From: Margaritifera margaritifera
Lineage: Eukaryota > Mollusca > Bivalvia > Unionida > Margaritiferidae
Length of the DNA: 64,000 bases
Reading direction: 5' to 3'
Assembly: GCA_029931535.1 (NCBI GenBank)
Contig: JAQPZY010001670.1
Span: 2,728,001 to 2,792,000 of the forward strand
Positions 34,871 through 45,602 of the stretch are shown here, in pieces. Within the stretch, counting starts at the first letter, position 1, and each line of letters starts with the position of its first letter. The notes beneath the pieces are model-generated. The model searched no databases and was not told the DNA's origin. It saw nothing but the letters and a program-made list of their open reading frames with translations. The position numbers and the translations under genes are program-made.

Positions 34871-37655
34871 TTTCACTGGAACTGCAAGGGGATACGTACC
34901 AACGTCCCGGAATTGGTTGTAACAATTCAAACAGAAGCCAAGAAACCAGATATGGTATGCCTTCAAGAGACTAATCTGAACGAGCGAATAACAAATCTTC
35001 CTAAAATTCCAGGATACTCCACCTGTTACTTTAAAAACAGAACTAATGGGAATCAGAGGGGAGGTCTGGAAACTTTTGTCAGCGAAGCTCTGTCAAGTGA
35101 GTCTGTTGAATGCAACTATCAATTCCGAACAACTTCCGGAATTCCAAATTACTAAGCTAAATACAGGCAACAAACCAATAATGGTAGTAAACATGTATGA
35201 CCCAGGCGGGGCGCCAGTCGTTAAACCCGAAACATACCAAAATATAATTCGTGACTTAGGAGAAAACATAATTATCTGCGGAGATTTAATCCCCACAGCG
35301 AACAATGGGGTGGAACCCGATTGGATAGTAGGGGTGGTAGTATTGAAAGGTGGATCACGATATCAAACCTAGTATTATTAAATAATGGCTCGCCCACAAG
35401 AGTTAACCCTGAAAACGGGAAAATTACAGCCTTTGATTTAACTCTTTGCTCACCCACAATTGCGGAAGTTGCCGATTGGGAAGTTGACCAATCCAACACA
35501 CTAGGTAGTGACCACTTTCCAATATTAACTACAATACATATGAAAGTGCACACAAATGACACCTCGACTGCACTAAAGTGGAGATTTGATAAGGCGGACT
35601 GGGAACTGTTCCGCTCTCTCGATACCTTTAACGAAAACATCGTTAAGGCACTGTCATCCGCAGTAGAGCGGTGCATCCACAAAACTGGAGGGCGGGGCAA
35701 CAAACGAACCGTCCCCTGGTGGAACGAAGAATGTAGGCAGGCCATAAAGAGGGGGGGGGGAAGCCTTAAACAAATTTAAGAACACTAAAAATTCCAAGAT
35801 TTCATTGTCTTCAAGGAAAAAAGAAACGAACTGCGAAAACCACCATATTTACATCAAAACAAAACTCGTTGAAGGAGTTCTGCTCATCATTAAACCAAAA
35901 GGCAAACTCTAAACAAGTATGGGCTAAAATAAAAAAGATTAGGGGTAAAACCACTTTTTCAAACCCCAAACTCACCATGCTTAATACGAACGGGGAGAGA
36001 GCAACAAAATTAGCCACACACTTTGTAGGAACGAGAGGTAACTCGAATCATTCAGAAAAGTTCCCAAAATACAGAAACAAAGTTGAGACAGAACACCCCA
36101 CCCCTACTTGTTCACTGATAGGGGAAACCACACACGCCCCTTCAATATAAATTTCACAGTACATGAGTGGCGAAAATCCCTCAGTAAGAAAAAAAAAAAA
36201 AAAAAAACACTTCTCCTGGTGAGGATATGCTTGGCTATGAAATTTATTTTTAAAAAATCTCCCAGAAAACTCAGAACTCGCGATATTGGGTCTGCTGAAT
36301 CTGATCTGGCAATCGGGAGAAATGCCGACACTCTGGAAACAAGCTGTTGTCATCCCAATCCAGAAACCCGGAAAAGACCCAACGGACATCAATTCGTACA
36401 GACTAATCTCCCTCACTAACAAAATCAGCAAAATCACGGAAACCATGATAAATAATAGATTGAAGCACCACCTAGAGAGCAAGAATTTGATATCACAGAA
36501 TCAAAACGGATTCCGCAACAAACGATTCACATTAGATCAATTAATACGCTTTGAATCAAGCATACAACTGGCTTTCAAGGCTAAAAGGAGATGCGACCGT
36601 AACCTTATCGGAGTATTCCTTGACCTTGAAAAGGCCTATGATCTCATCTGGACGAAGGGACTAATTGCGAAATTAAACCAATATGGGATAACTGGCCGAA
36701 AACACAAATGGATATCGAATTTCTTGTCAGGTTGAAAGATCCAGACCAGAGTGCGCAACAGTTACTGAGAAATAATCGAGCTATAAAACGGTACCCCTCA
36801 AGGTAGCGTATTAAGTCCCACTCTGTTCAACATCACGATAAACGACCTAGATCGATCAGTCGATCCCACTGACCTGGATCTATCCCAGTTTGCCGACGAC
36901 AGCGGAATCTGGAAAGCGGGAAACCCCTCCAGTGAAACTGGTCAAACGGCTGCAGGTGGGAATGGATAGGATTGGTCAATGGGCCGATAGGTGGGGCTTC
37001 AAACTATCCCCAGGTAAATCAATAAGGTTAATGTTTACACCAAAAACAAGCATAAAGAAACAACCACCAAAACTATACTTAAATGGCATGGAGGCAAAAT
37101 TTCAAAAGGTGGCTATATTCCTAGGGGTGTTATTTGATGAGCACCTAACATGGAGCAATCACGTAACAGAGCTAGTAAGACGATGTTGGCAAGATCTGAA
37201 CCTTTTGAGGAATCTCAAGGGCACCTATTGGGGAACAGATCAGACCACACTTCTTACCCGATATAGGACACTCCTTCGATCCAAAATCGACTATGGATGC
37301 CAAGTGTACGCATCGGCAAACCCGAATGTTCTTAAGAAATTGGATCGTATCCAATACCAAGCTCTTGTTATCTGCACCCTGATATACAGGCGGAAATTAA
37401 AAACTATCCTGATCCCGCTCCATGGACCTGTAAAATACCAAAAATAAACCTGAATGCACTCACATATGGAAATAAACACGAACAACCAATAGAAATGAGG
37501 GCTAAAATCCTCTCTGAGCTAGAAAGTAGGTATAAGGGGACATCCAGATTTACACGAATGGATCTAAATCCTTAGACCCAGGACGCACTGCATCAGTAGC
37601 GGTGATCCCAGAGAAAAACATCACGCTGGGGGTGAGGCTACTAGATGACTGTTTA

Positions 37656-37663
37656 CTTAAGAC
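37656..37663 (+). repeat. 8-bp target-site duplication, left (cttaagac)
   Basis: Identical to 37839-37846, flanking the hAT-type MITE. Confidence 0.95.
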
Positions 37664-37838
37664 CAGTGGCGTAGCGAGGGGGAGGGGGGCGGGGCGAATG
37701 GGCGGTGGCCCCGGGCGGCACTTTCTAGCGGGCGGCAATTTGGTAAGAGTACCGTATATATAATAAATAATACGAATGGAGTGGGGGCGTAATTTTGGTA
37801 GTTGGCCCTGGGCGGCACTTTGCCTCGCTAGGCCACTG
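37664..37838 (+). mobile_element. hAT-type MITE inserted in the LINE-C RNase H region
   Basis: The 175-bp element starts cagtggcgtagcgagg and ends cctcgctaggccactg, terminal inverted repeats with one mismatch in 16. It is bounded by perfect 8-bp duplications cttaagac (37656-37663 and 37839-37846). An 8-bp duplication plus a CAGTGGCGTAGC-type end identifies the hAT superfamily. It has no ORF and so needs a transposase from elsewhere. Removing it and one duplication rejoins the RNase H reading of the LINE, so it inserted after the LINE. Confidence 0.95.
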
Positions 37839-38480
37839 CTTAAGACTGAAAAACCTTGACCAAAATAACCATGCTGTGGAGTTCATTTGGGTGCCCTCCC
37901 ATATCAACATCCCTGAAAATTAAAGGGCAGACAAAGAACCCAACAATAAGTTTAATGATCCAGAAATACACCACCTGGACTACGGCATCTATGAGATGGT
38001 ACAACATGATTAGGCAAAAAAATCGACCAAAAATAGCAGGGGGAATGAGACAGCACACAAAAAGGGCGTAAACTACATAATTTACAGAAACAGGTTTGTA
38101 GAAATATAATCGCCCCAAACCTGGCAAATCCCTTTGACACAAAAGTCATAAATATAATAAAATGTGGCACAACACTCATAACCAGCAGTTTTGGAAGATT
38201 TGGGCCAGGAATAAAAGAAGCAGGAATAAACTGCCCTAACTGTCCCATCCCAGAGACGTTAAACCATGTCTTCAATGACTGCCCCAAGTACAATCAGGCA
38301 AGGAAAATATTCCAGAAAAAAACAAGAAAAACTGAAAGCCCCAGCCAAGTACCCGAATTTCATTAATACAGGAACCAATAACATAAATTCGGTGTACGCA
38401 AACATCCTGGACTACATTTCAGATATAGAAAAAGAGAGAAAATCTAAATCCCGGGTTAGAAAAACAAAGACAGATTCATA

Positions 38481-39260
38481 GGAAGACAGGACAAGAAATG
38501 CAACACCAGCAACAAAAAACAAAACTAAATAATACTACAACCCACATAGGCTGTCATAAAATGCAGCCAACCCAATTACAATGGCAACCCCGAACTGTCT
38601 AAAGCGCGAGAGGAGAGACCTGGTTCACGATTCGGGCGGACGAAAAACTCCATTCACATAGAAAAAACACTTAGGGGTAAGCCAAACTTATGATTTAAAC
38701 AATCAATTTAATAGATAATAATTTTTTAAAAAAACCTATAAAACATAACCAACATAGGCACATAAATTGTCTAGAACACCAGTACTTGAATCAATATAAG
38801 TTACAACTCCAGGACAGTAATTATAATACCGTCTCCTATACCCCTATTGCTAACACATCATGCATGTTTTTTTTATTTATTTTATTTTATTTTATTTTAT
38901 TTTATTTTATTTTATTTTATTTTTTATTTTTATTTTTACCTACTACAAGAATAATACTTTAAAAAAAAAAAATACTTCTATATATATATATCTCTCTCTC
39001 TCTCTATCTCAGCTAGGTGACGGCTTCAGGCAAAAATCGCAAGGAGCAACACAGTAAATACCTGACCCCCCCAAAAAAGGAATTTAGCATAGTATAAAGT
39101 GGTCCTAAGCCCAGACCATCAGGCCCAGCCGCACAATGTGGCAATGATTGAATAAGCTAGAACTCTGTAACATGACCCTGTAATCTGGTCCACACAAATA
39201 TTTAAGAATATAAGGTGGCTCTAAGCCTAGACTACCAGGACCCTACTGTACAATGCGGTA
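38481..39260 (+). repeat. LINE-C 3' UTR with repeated 'ggtcctaagcccagaccatc' motif and (TTTTA)n
   Basis: Downstream of ORF2 come a (ttta/tttta)n run (38868-38930), AT/TC dinucleotides (38975-39010) and two copies of a motif (39097, 39209) that reads 'gtggtcctaagcccagacca'. Three more copies lie downstream of the second LINE-C copy (43094, 43208, 43362), so the motif belongs to the 3' UTR. Confidence 0.65.
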
Positions 39261-39360
39261 ACCGACGCTACTATTGGTGTGGGGTACTACGATAGAAGAC
39301 GACGCCAGAAAAGATATTACGGGGACTTGGGAGCCTACAAGGACTAGATAAAATAGGAAA

Positions 39361-39975
39361 AGGGCCAAGAAGAGGAAAGAAGGAAGGGCTGTAACCTCTG
39401 CCCACTGTACGCCTTGCCAGAATGAAACAGGCGAGATGACGGGAAAGTCAACCCCCACCTCCACCCTTCGGCAGACTGAACTCTCCATACAGACTGAGGT
39501 TACACACTCTGAAGCTGCACCAGAACCCACCAACGTTGCCGAAACCAAATCCGAATCTACCCATGCCACCGACAAGGATGAAGAGGAAAAGGAGATAGAG
39601 TAGGAGGAAGAGGAAAATAACGGCCCGGACAAACAACGTCTAATTGACATGGGGCTCGAAATGACACTCACACATAAAAGAAAAGCAAGCCACTTCGTAG
39701 AAGCTGTACAAGACATTGCCAGGCGGTTATTGCACATAAGGGGAAAGACAGTAAAAAAGGAGTGGAAATTTGGGGCCAATGTAATGTATACATATTACAG
39801 GGAGGCCTATACCAAATACTCCGTGGCCAGTCTGGTGGAGGTAGCAGAATACCTGACGGAGATCCACAACCTGCCCCAGTTCCCGAACACGAAATATCAA
39901 GAGACGAGAACGGCGAAACAGTGTGTGGAAGAAGACCATCCAACCAGAGTACCCAGTTTGCTGAACGGAAAATGA
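39361..39975 (+). pseudogene. LINE-C-associated ORF, acidic N-part and helical C-part, one in-frame stop
   Basis: The frame from at least 39421 reads NETGEMTGKSTPTSTL, an acidic run (DKDEEEKEIE), a single TAG at 39601, and then from ATG 39649 MGLEMTLTHKRKASHFVEAV. QDIARRLLHIRGKTVKKEW and ASLVEVAEYLTEIHNLPQFP follow, to a TGA at 39973. Apart from one stop it is open for over 180 codons. It does not resemble the ORF1 at 32082 or 43956 in sequence, but it is followed immediately by module M like them. It may be a second type of ORF1 or a different gene carried by this LINE family. No known domain is recognised. The 178-codon minus-strand ORF over the same bases is a shadow. Confidence 0.4.
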
Positions 39976-40500
39976 ATTACTAAATGCCTAAAGGTTTTCA
40001 CTTTCGCTTCAAAACCTATTTCAATAACAATTTTGTTTTAATTTACTGATATGATCCATTAGTTCACCGTTCCAAAAATAATACCTGAAATTGACAAATT
40101 AAGAACTCAAAAGATAATAGGTCAAGCTAAATTCTAAAAGGTTAGAGACAAAGACTAGGAAAATTATGAAAACTGCCTAGCTTGATCGCAATTACAACAT
40201 GTGGCTAACACATAATTGGTTATTAGGGACAGCCCGACTTGGCTAATTAGGCAGAATTTGACTATGTATGTTCGAGGCGTTTCATTACTTCCGTTCCGCT
40301 TCGCACCTCCCTTGCCCAGCCCGTGCAGCCTGCCTCACCAGACGTACAATTAAAAAGCGTGCGATGCACGCAGTAATGCGTCAAATGGGTTCGCAGCCCG
40401 GCAACTCATTTGAAGAAAAAATCCCTGATTGGGTGCTTGCAATCATTCGGAGTGAATTAAATAGTACACGGTATGTACAATCGAACAAATAGTGTCTTGC
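39976..40500 (+). repeat. LINE-C module M, copy 4
   Basis: Landmarks in order: 'tttcactttcgcttcaaaac', 'aattacaacatgtggctaac', 'gggacagcccgacttggcta', 'ttccgcttcgcacctccctt', 'cccgtgcagcc', 'gcgatgcacgcagtaatgcg' and 'tttgaagaaaaaatccctg'. It is followed by a partial duplicate (copy 5). Confidence 0.75.
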
Positions 40501-40539
40501 ACACTTGTTCAATTTTAACTCGACGCACATGGCAGAATG

Positions 40540-40835
40540 GTCGCAGGTACTGTAAATACAAATCATCATCATCTATCGTTTTGGTACTTCAGCTCCTCAT
40601 CGCGTCTCCCTTGCCGAGTCCGTGCAGCCTTCCTCTCCAGACACACAATTAATCAGCGTGCGGTTTACGCAGTAATGCGTCAAATGGGTTTGCAGCCCGG
40701 TAATCCATTTGACGAACAATTAAATAGTGTGTGGTGCACACAAGTAAATCCCTGAGTGGGTGTTAGACGTGAATATCCAAAGGGCCGATAAACGTCTATA
40801 ATTCAAATTCTTTCCCTCTTCTCAGTCTTGGCATG
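40540..40835 (+). repeat. LINE-C module M, copy 5 (partial), ending in a splice-acceptor-like tract
   Basis: It starts near the 'ctcatcgcgtctcccttgcc' landmark and continues 'gtccgtgcagccttcctctc', 'gcagtaatgcgtcaaatggg' and 'acgtctataattcaaattct', ending in a pyrimidine tract with 'ttctcag' before tcttggcat. Copy 7 ends the same way ('ttctttcag' before tcttggcat) although different sequences follow. Confidence 0.75.
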
Positions 40836-42340
40836 GGACTGGATAGGACCGGTTGGTGGGCCGACAGGTGTGGATTAAAACTCTCCCCCGGACAAACAGT
40901 AGGCGTAATGTTTACCCCCAAAAGCAAAATTCGTAGGGAACCACCAAGTGAAAATCAAATTTGAAAAAGTTGCCAAATTCTTGGGGATACTATTCTACGA
41001 GCACCTAACATAGAGCAACCATATGATAAAGATAGAGAGAAGATGTGGGCAGGACCTTAACCTCAAGGGCTCTGATTAGGGGATGGATCAGTCCACGCTC
41101 CTCACACTATATAGTTCACTGATTCCGTCCAAAATTCATTATGGGTGCCAAGCCTATGCTTCGGCCCACCCAACTGTATTAAAGAAATTGGACCGAGTAC
41201 AACGCAATTCTCTTGTTATATGCACCGGAACTCTCAGTAGCATCTCTGGGAACGAACGAATCCTAGCAGGTTAGCCTCCCCTCAATCTGAGACGGGAGGA
41301 GTTACTTTTAAGATATGCGACTATGTTATCAATTCATTCCAAGGCGCACCCTATTCTAACAACGATAGAAAAATGCAATAAGACCTTCCGACACAAATTA
41401 CAGAGGAATTTTCCGGGGGTGGGGGGTGGGGTGGGTCCAAGATCTAAAAAGGGAATTAAACCTAACAAAATCAATGTGGAAACCATAAAATACCCTGACA
41501 CCGCAGCTTGGACTAGAAAGCCACCCAAAATAAATGTAAATGCACTACAATATGCACTACAATATGGGGATAAACAGGATCAACCCATGGAAATGAGTGC
41601 CAAAATTATTTTAGAAATTGAGAGTAGATATGAAGGATTTACCAAAATATACACAGATGGTTCAAAATCCCAAGACCAAGGACGCACTGCGGCAGCAGTG
41701 GTAATCCCCAGGGAGGGCATTACACTGGGGGCGAAGCTACCGGACAACTGCTCAATATATACAGTTGAATTTTGGGCTATTAAACAAGCTATCCAATGGA
41801 TACAAGAAATCCAGAAGTTAAAAGCAGTGATAAGTAGGGACTCCCTTGGTGTGCTGGGTTCCCTGGAAACAGGTAACTCCTCCAGCAGAGAAAACATGTT
41901 GCGGGAAGTCTCCTTGAGACTTAAAACCCTGGAACAAAACCATCATACTGTAGAATTTATGTGGGTGCCCTCTCATATCAACATCCATGGGAATGAGAGG
42001 GTGGACAAAGAAGCTAAAAATAAGCTTAACGAACCCACAACTCAACACTTGGAATACAGATGGCAGAGGGAATGGGGCAATACAAATAAAGGGTGCAGAC
42101 TCTACGAGCTACAGAAGAAAAACTGCAGAAACATCGTCGCTCCAACCCTATCCAATCCCTTCGATTCCAAAATAATCAATCGAATTAAATCCGATAAAAC
42201 GCTCCTAGCGAGCAGTTTTGGAAGGTATGTGCCTGGAATAAAAGAAGCAAGAATTAACTGCCCTCCCCAGAAACATTAGGTCATGTTTTCAATGATTGCC
42301 CAAAGTATATCATTGAAAGGAAAAAATTCCAGGAGAAACA
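40836..42340 (+). pseudogene. LINE-C second copy: RT thumb plus intact RNase H
   Basis: Beginning right after module copy 5, the frame reads GLDRTGWWADRCGLKLSPG, joins the RT thumb (SKIHYGCQAYASAHPTVLKK) and enters a 318-codon open frame (41323-42279). That frame holds a complete RNase H: YTDGSKS (D112), VEFWAI (E149), SRDSLG (D173), WVPSHINIHGNERVDKEA (H218, D228), all four acidic residues plus the His. The C-terminal knuckle (INCP...HVFNDC) follows after a shift. The endonuclease and RT palm are missing, so this copy is 5'-deleted exactly at the module boundary. It is the least decayed coding stretch in the window. Confidence 0.8.
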
Positions 42341-43670
42341 AGTAAAACTTAAATCCCCAGCCATATACCCGGATTTCCTCAAAATAGGAAGTATAAACAT
42401 CAATTCGGTGTATTCAAATATATTGGGGTTTATCGCTGACATCGGGAAAAGGGGAAAAATAGAATACCCCGCCAGGAATACAACAATAGAAGTAAGGAGC
42501 GAGGATGGGATCGGTACCAGAAACAAAACCTGTCTTAAGCGCGGGAACAGGGGCTCCGCCTAGAGAGGTAGGGGAAGGCTGACCCATTAAGGGAACAGTT
42601 CGCGGTTTGGGTGACCCAAACCCCGCCATCTTGGGCAGGAGAAACTAAACCCCCTAGTACAGACAGAAAAATAAAGGCAGATAAAAACCTTAAGATATCA
42701 GTATAAGTGTTAAGATTTAAGACCAACCAGTAGGGGATTGGTAGGCTGACCCACTAGGGGAATGAGTTCGTGGTTTGGGAGACCCAATCCCCGCCATCTT
42801 GGACCGGAGAAACTCCACCCACATAGTACAGACAGGAAAAAACCCCAAAAAGAAACACACAAAAAGGGGGGGGGGGGCGGACAAAAACCTTAAGATAACA
42901 GTTTAAGCTATAAGAGCTAGAAACAACCAGTACCCATTAAAATATTATACATATACAGGATAACTATCATAACTCCAGTTTCCATTCTCCTAACCCAACT
43001 AATAGCGCATGCAAATACTAACATCCTGCTAACATGAAATACTCTCACAAGTAATATAATAAAACCTCAACCTCAAAAACATTAGTACATTAAAAGGTGG
43101 TCCTAAGCCCAGACCATCTGGCTCAGCCACACAAGGTGGCAACGATTGGTTAACTCAAAACTAGGACTATATGGCTCAAACACTGGCCCACAAAAAACAT
43201 AAATAGTATAAGATGGTCCCAAGACCAGACCATCAGGCCCATACTACACAAAGCGGTTGCTGATTACTCATGACCCTTGATACTCGAATTGACAAATAGT
43301 GTGACCATAGTCAATATAGTATATGAATAAGAAACAAAAATCAAATAAATAAAATTAGACGCTATAAGGTAATCCTAAACCCAGGACCATCTAGCCCTGA
43401 CGCACAAGGTGGCAATGATTGGTTAGGTAAATAACAAAATCCCCGTATCCCTACCCCAACAATAAATAATAAACCGATGCATATGCTCACAAAAGCTAGG
43501 ATACTTACAATAACTAATATAATTGACTGAACCGGGCTCGTGAGTCTCCTCTTAACAAACCACTTCTTACAGCCACCTAGTACAGAGTTTATATTCAAAA
43601 TTTTTAACAAACAACCATATAGGGTTCAAGACGCCAACAATTTCACATTCGGCATAAATATCAAAATCCA
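42341..43670 (+). repeat. LINE-C 3' UTR, second copy, with about 190-bp internal duplication
   Basis: A block 'ggctgaccca.ta.gggaa' through 'cccgccatcttgg.c.ggag' and 'aaaaaccttaagata' occurs at about 42572 and 42748. The 'gtcctaagcccagaccatc' motif then recurs at 43094, 43208 and 43362. A G11 run lies at 42866. Confidence 0.7.
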
Positions 43671-43930
43671 ACCTTGGATCAGCTGGAGCCCTTTGGAGAC
43701 GACGATGCGCCACCTAGCCGTCACTTGCCGCCATTTCCTCTACCTGACAAGAATAAGTAAAAAGTGTGCAGTGCACACATTAAAGCATACTTGACGAGTA
43801 ACTAAAAAGTTCACTGAGCGTGCAATAACAAGACGTACATGATTAAATGGTCGTACACGTCTATAATGCAATTAAACAAACAAAAGTCTTGGCATATTCT
43901 CAGTTAACACAGCAACTAGTAAGACGTAGC
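43671..43930 (+). repeat. LINE-C module M, copy 6 (3' part, diverged)
   Basis: Only the later part is recognisable: 'tttcctctacctgacaagaa', 'gtgcagtgcacacattaaag', 'cttgacgagtaact' and 'cgtctataatgcaatta', in the order seen in copies 4, 5 and 7. Confidence 0.6.
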
Positions 43931-43955
43931 AAGAATAAAGCTAGGGATTGAAGTG

Positions 43956-44713
43956 ATGATACCGAACCAGGCCCTGAAATCAATCAAAGGCTTAGGCTTT
44001 AGCATTGCATCAGGGTTTAGCCTAAGGGCTCAGTCTAAACGAACAACACTTTTGCTGATTTGGGAGGAGGATTCCAACTGCAATAGAATAAATATAAGCA
44101 CCCACCCACCCACCCCCCCAAAAAAAAAAGACCGGGAGAGGGAGGAAAAACGCAGGTGCAACAGAAGGAGCGAACTACGCAGACTCAGTCGTCACCGAGC
44201 GCTCCCCCTCCACCCCCCGTCGAGTCCAGGCCAAGAATACCTCCACTTTAAAGAACTTCAATGCCACTAGCAGCGACATCAACACAGCAGGGGCCAAGGC
44301 AGGGAAGGGAGAAAGAGAGGAAGGAAGATAAAAGAAAACAAGAGGTACAGGAGGTAACCCAGAAACAGGAGGTCGAAAGGAGAAAACCCCACCAACCACG
44401 CGAAGCAGCAGAGACGCAGGCCGTGCTACAGAAGCAGGGAAAGCCAACAATACAGCTGGAGACGAGAGCGATGGTAAAGAATACTCAACAGACACAGCAG
44501 CCGCCATCGCCTACGCCCAAACAACTAGTGTCGACGTACCTCTACGACCAGGCTTATGATTATGGACTGGGTGAGTTCCTAGAGGATAGAGAAGCAGCGA
44601 TACATAACATTGAAGATTTCCGGACGGTGTCTGCATGTTCCAAGAGACTCAAATATGATGGAAGTTTAAACAAGACACAGAGATCCAGCTTCACTAAGAT
44701 TAAGATATTTTAA
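43956..44713 (+). pseudogene. LINE-C ORF1, third copy
   Basis: ATG at 43956 gives MIPNQALKSIKGLGFSIA and SLRAQSKRTTLLLIWEED, homologous to the 32082 ORF1 start. A Pro-rich stretch with an A-run (44119) shifts frame, and then a Gln/Lys/Glu-rich segment (44261 on) leads to LVSTYLYDQAYDYGLGEFLE and DREAAIHNIEDFRTVSACSK, homologous to SYDQASEMGLGDLWSDRQKA in copy 1. The second frame runs 150 codons to TAA at 44711. Two homologous copies fix what is conserved in this ORF1: the N-terminal LKGLG...SLRAQ-x-KRTTLLLIW block and the Y-D-Q-A-x-x-x-G-L-G block. Neither matches an ORF1 domain I know. Confidence 0.6.
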
Positions 44714-45194
44714 AAAAAAATTAATGGGTTACATTAACCCGGTATTGATCTAGTTTTTGGAAAATATAATGTACACTTTGTACACCAAATTCTAAAATTG
44801 GTAGAAATTAGGAAAATTGCTAAAACTGTTTAGATTAATTTAAATTACAATATGTGGCTAACATATAGTTGGTTGTTAGGGACAACCCGATTTAGCTAAC
44901 TGGGCAGAATTTGATTTTGATTTTGTACGTTCGTGACATTTCATCTTAATCCTTTTCCGATTGGCGTCTCCCTTGCCGAGTCCGTGCAGCCTTCCTATCC
45001 AGACCTACAATTAATCAGCGAGCGGTGCACGCAGTAATGCGTCACATGGGTTTGCAGCCCGGCAACCCATTTGACGAACAATTAAATAGTGTACGGTGCA
45101 CACAAATTCCTGAGTGATGTTAGAAGTGCATGGCCGAAGGGCCGTTAAACGTCTATAATTCAAATTCTTTCTTTCTTTCAGTCTTGGCATCCAT
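44714..45194 (+). repeat. LINE-C module M, copy 7
   Basis: Landmarks: 'aattacaatatgtggctaac', 'gggacaacccgatttagcta', 'gcagaatttgat', 'gattggcgtctcccttgccg', 'gtccgtgcagccttcctatc', 'gcggtgcacgcagtaatgcg', 'tctataattcaaattcttt' and 'ctttcag' before tcttggcat. It shares its 3' boundary with copy 5. Confidence 0.75.
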
Positions 45195-45592
45195 CATCGA
45201 CTCGTCCACGAAGACAAAATGAGCGGAATATAACCGGAAAACTATGTCAGACCTCAATTCACATAGAATATGTTCGGCGCCTCCTGGGTCAAGTCAAAGA
45301 TCTACATCCAGACAGAAGACTGTTCAAGAGGGTTATGAGCCATTTTAAATTGTTTAAACAACTTGTTCTCTCGATGTTGGAGAATGAAGTTGTAGAGGAC
45401 AAAAACGAGTGGGAAAAAGAAAAGAGGGAATACCAGGGAAGACGATCTGTGCAGACAACAGAGGTGACAACCAATGACTATCATGTTAGAGTGCCGCATA
45501 GGCGTCTCTGCTGTGTCGTCAGACCTGTATTAAGGACTCCACAAGTATCCCCAAAGTGGAGGAGGAGGAAGATTCCCCCAACTGAAGACTGA
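45195..45592 (+). CDS. Basic coiled ORF after module copy 7, function unknown
   Basis: The frame opens directly after the acceptor-like cag (begins SWHPSSTRPRRQNERNITGK) and runs about 133 codons to TGA at 45590. Visible segments are YVRRLLGQVKDLHPDRRLFK, VMSHFKLFKQLVLSML, a charged helix (NEVVEDKNEWEKEKREYQGR) and a basic end (SPKWRRRKIPPTED). There is no stop in this frame, unlike most of the cluster. I recognise no family. It may be a LINE-carried ORF or a small exon spliced to the module. Confidence 0.35.
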
Positions 45593-45602
45593 GACATGGA
45601 GC

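Larger units (their letters stand above)
34871..38480 (+). pseudogene. LINE-C ORF2: endonuclease, reverse transcriptase, RNase H, zinc finger; frame-broken
   Basis: In order: FHWNCKGIRTNVPELV and KKPDMVCLQETNLN (endonuclease E, 34870-35010); NGKITAFDLTLCSP and LGSDHFPILTTI (endonuclease SDH, 35400-35530); MPTLWKQAVVIPIQKPGKDP and DINSYRLISLTNKISKI (RT fingers, 36310-36430); GVFLDLEKAYDLIWTKGL (palm D, 36610); QFADDSGIW (FADD active site, 36890); DRIGQWADRWGFKLSPGKS and FLGVLFDEHLTWSNHV (thumb). An RNase H region follows, cut by the MITE at 37664, then VEFIWVPSHINI. A final C-x2-C...H...C knuckle (NCPNCP...NHVF-N-C) is near 38235. This domain set marks the RNase H-bearing I-superfamily of LINEs. 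A poly-A run (36186-36206), a G9 run (35751) and many stops disable it. Confidence 0.85.

Noticed and set aside
35272..35745. 157-codon minus-strand ORF
   Set aside because: Antisense of the LINE-C endonuclease region.
39243..39779. 178-codon minus-strand ORF
   Set aside because: It is the shadow of the plus-strand ORF at 39361-39975, whose composition and position fit the LINE cluster.
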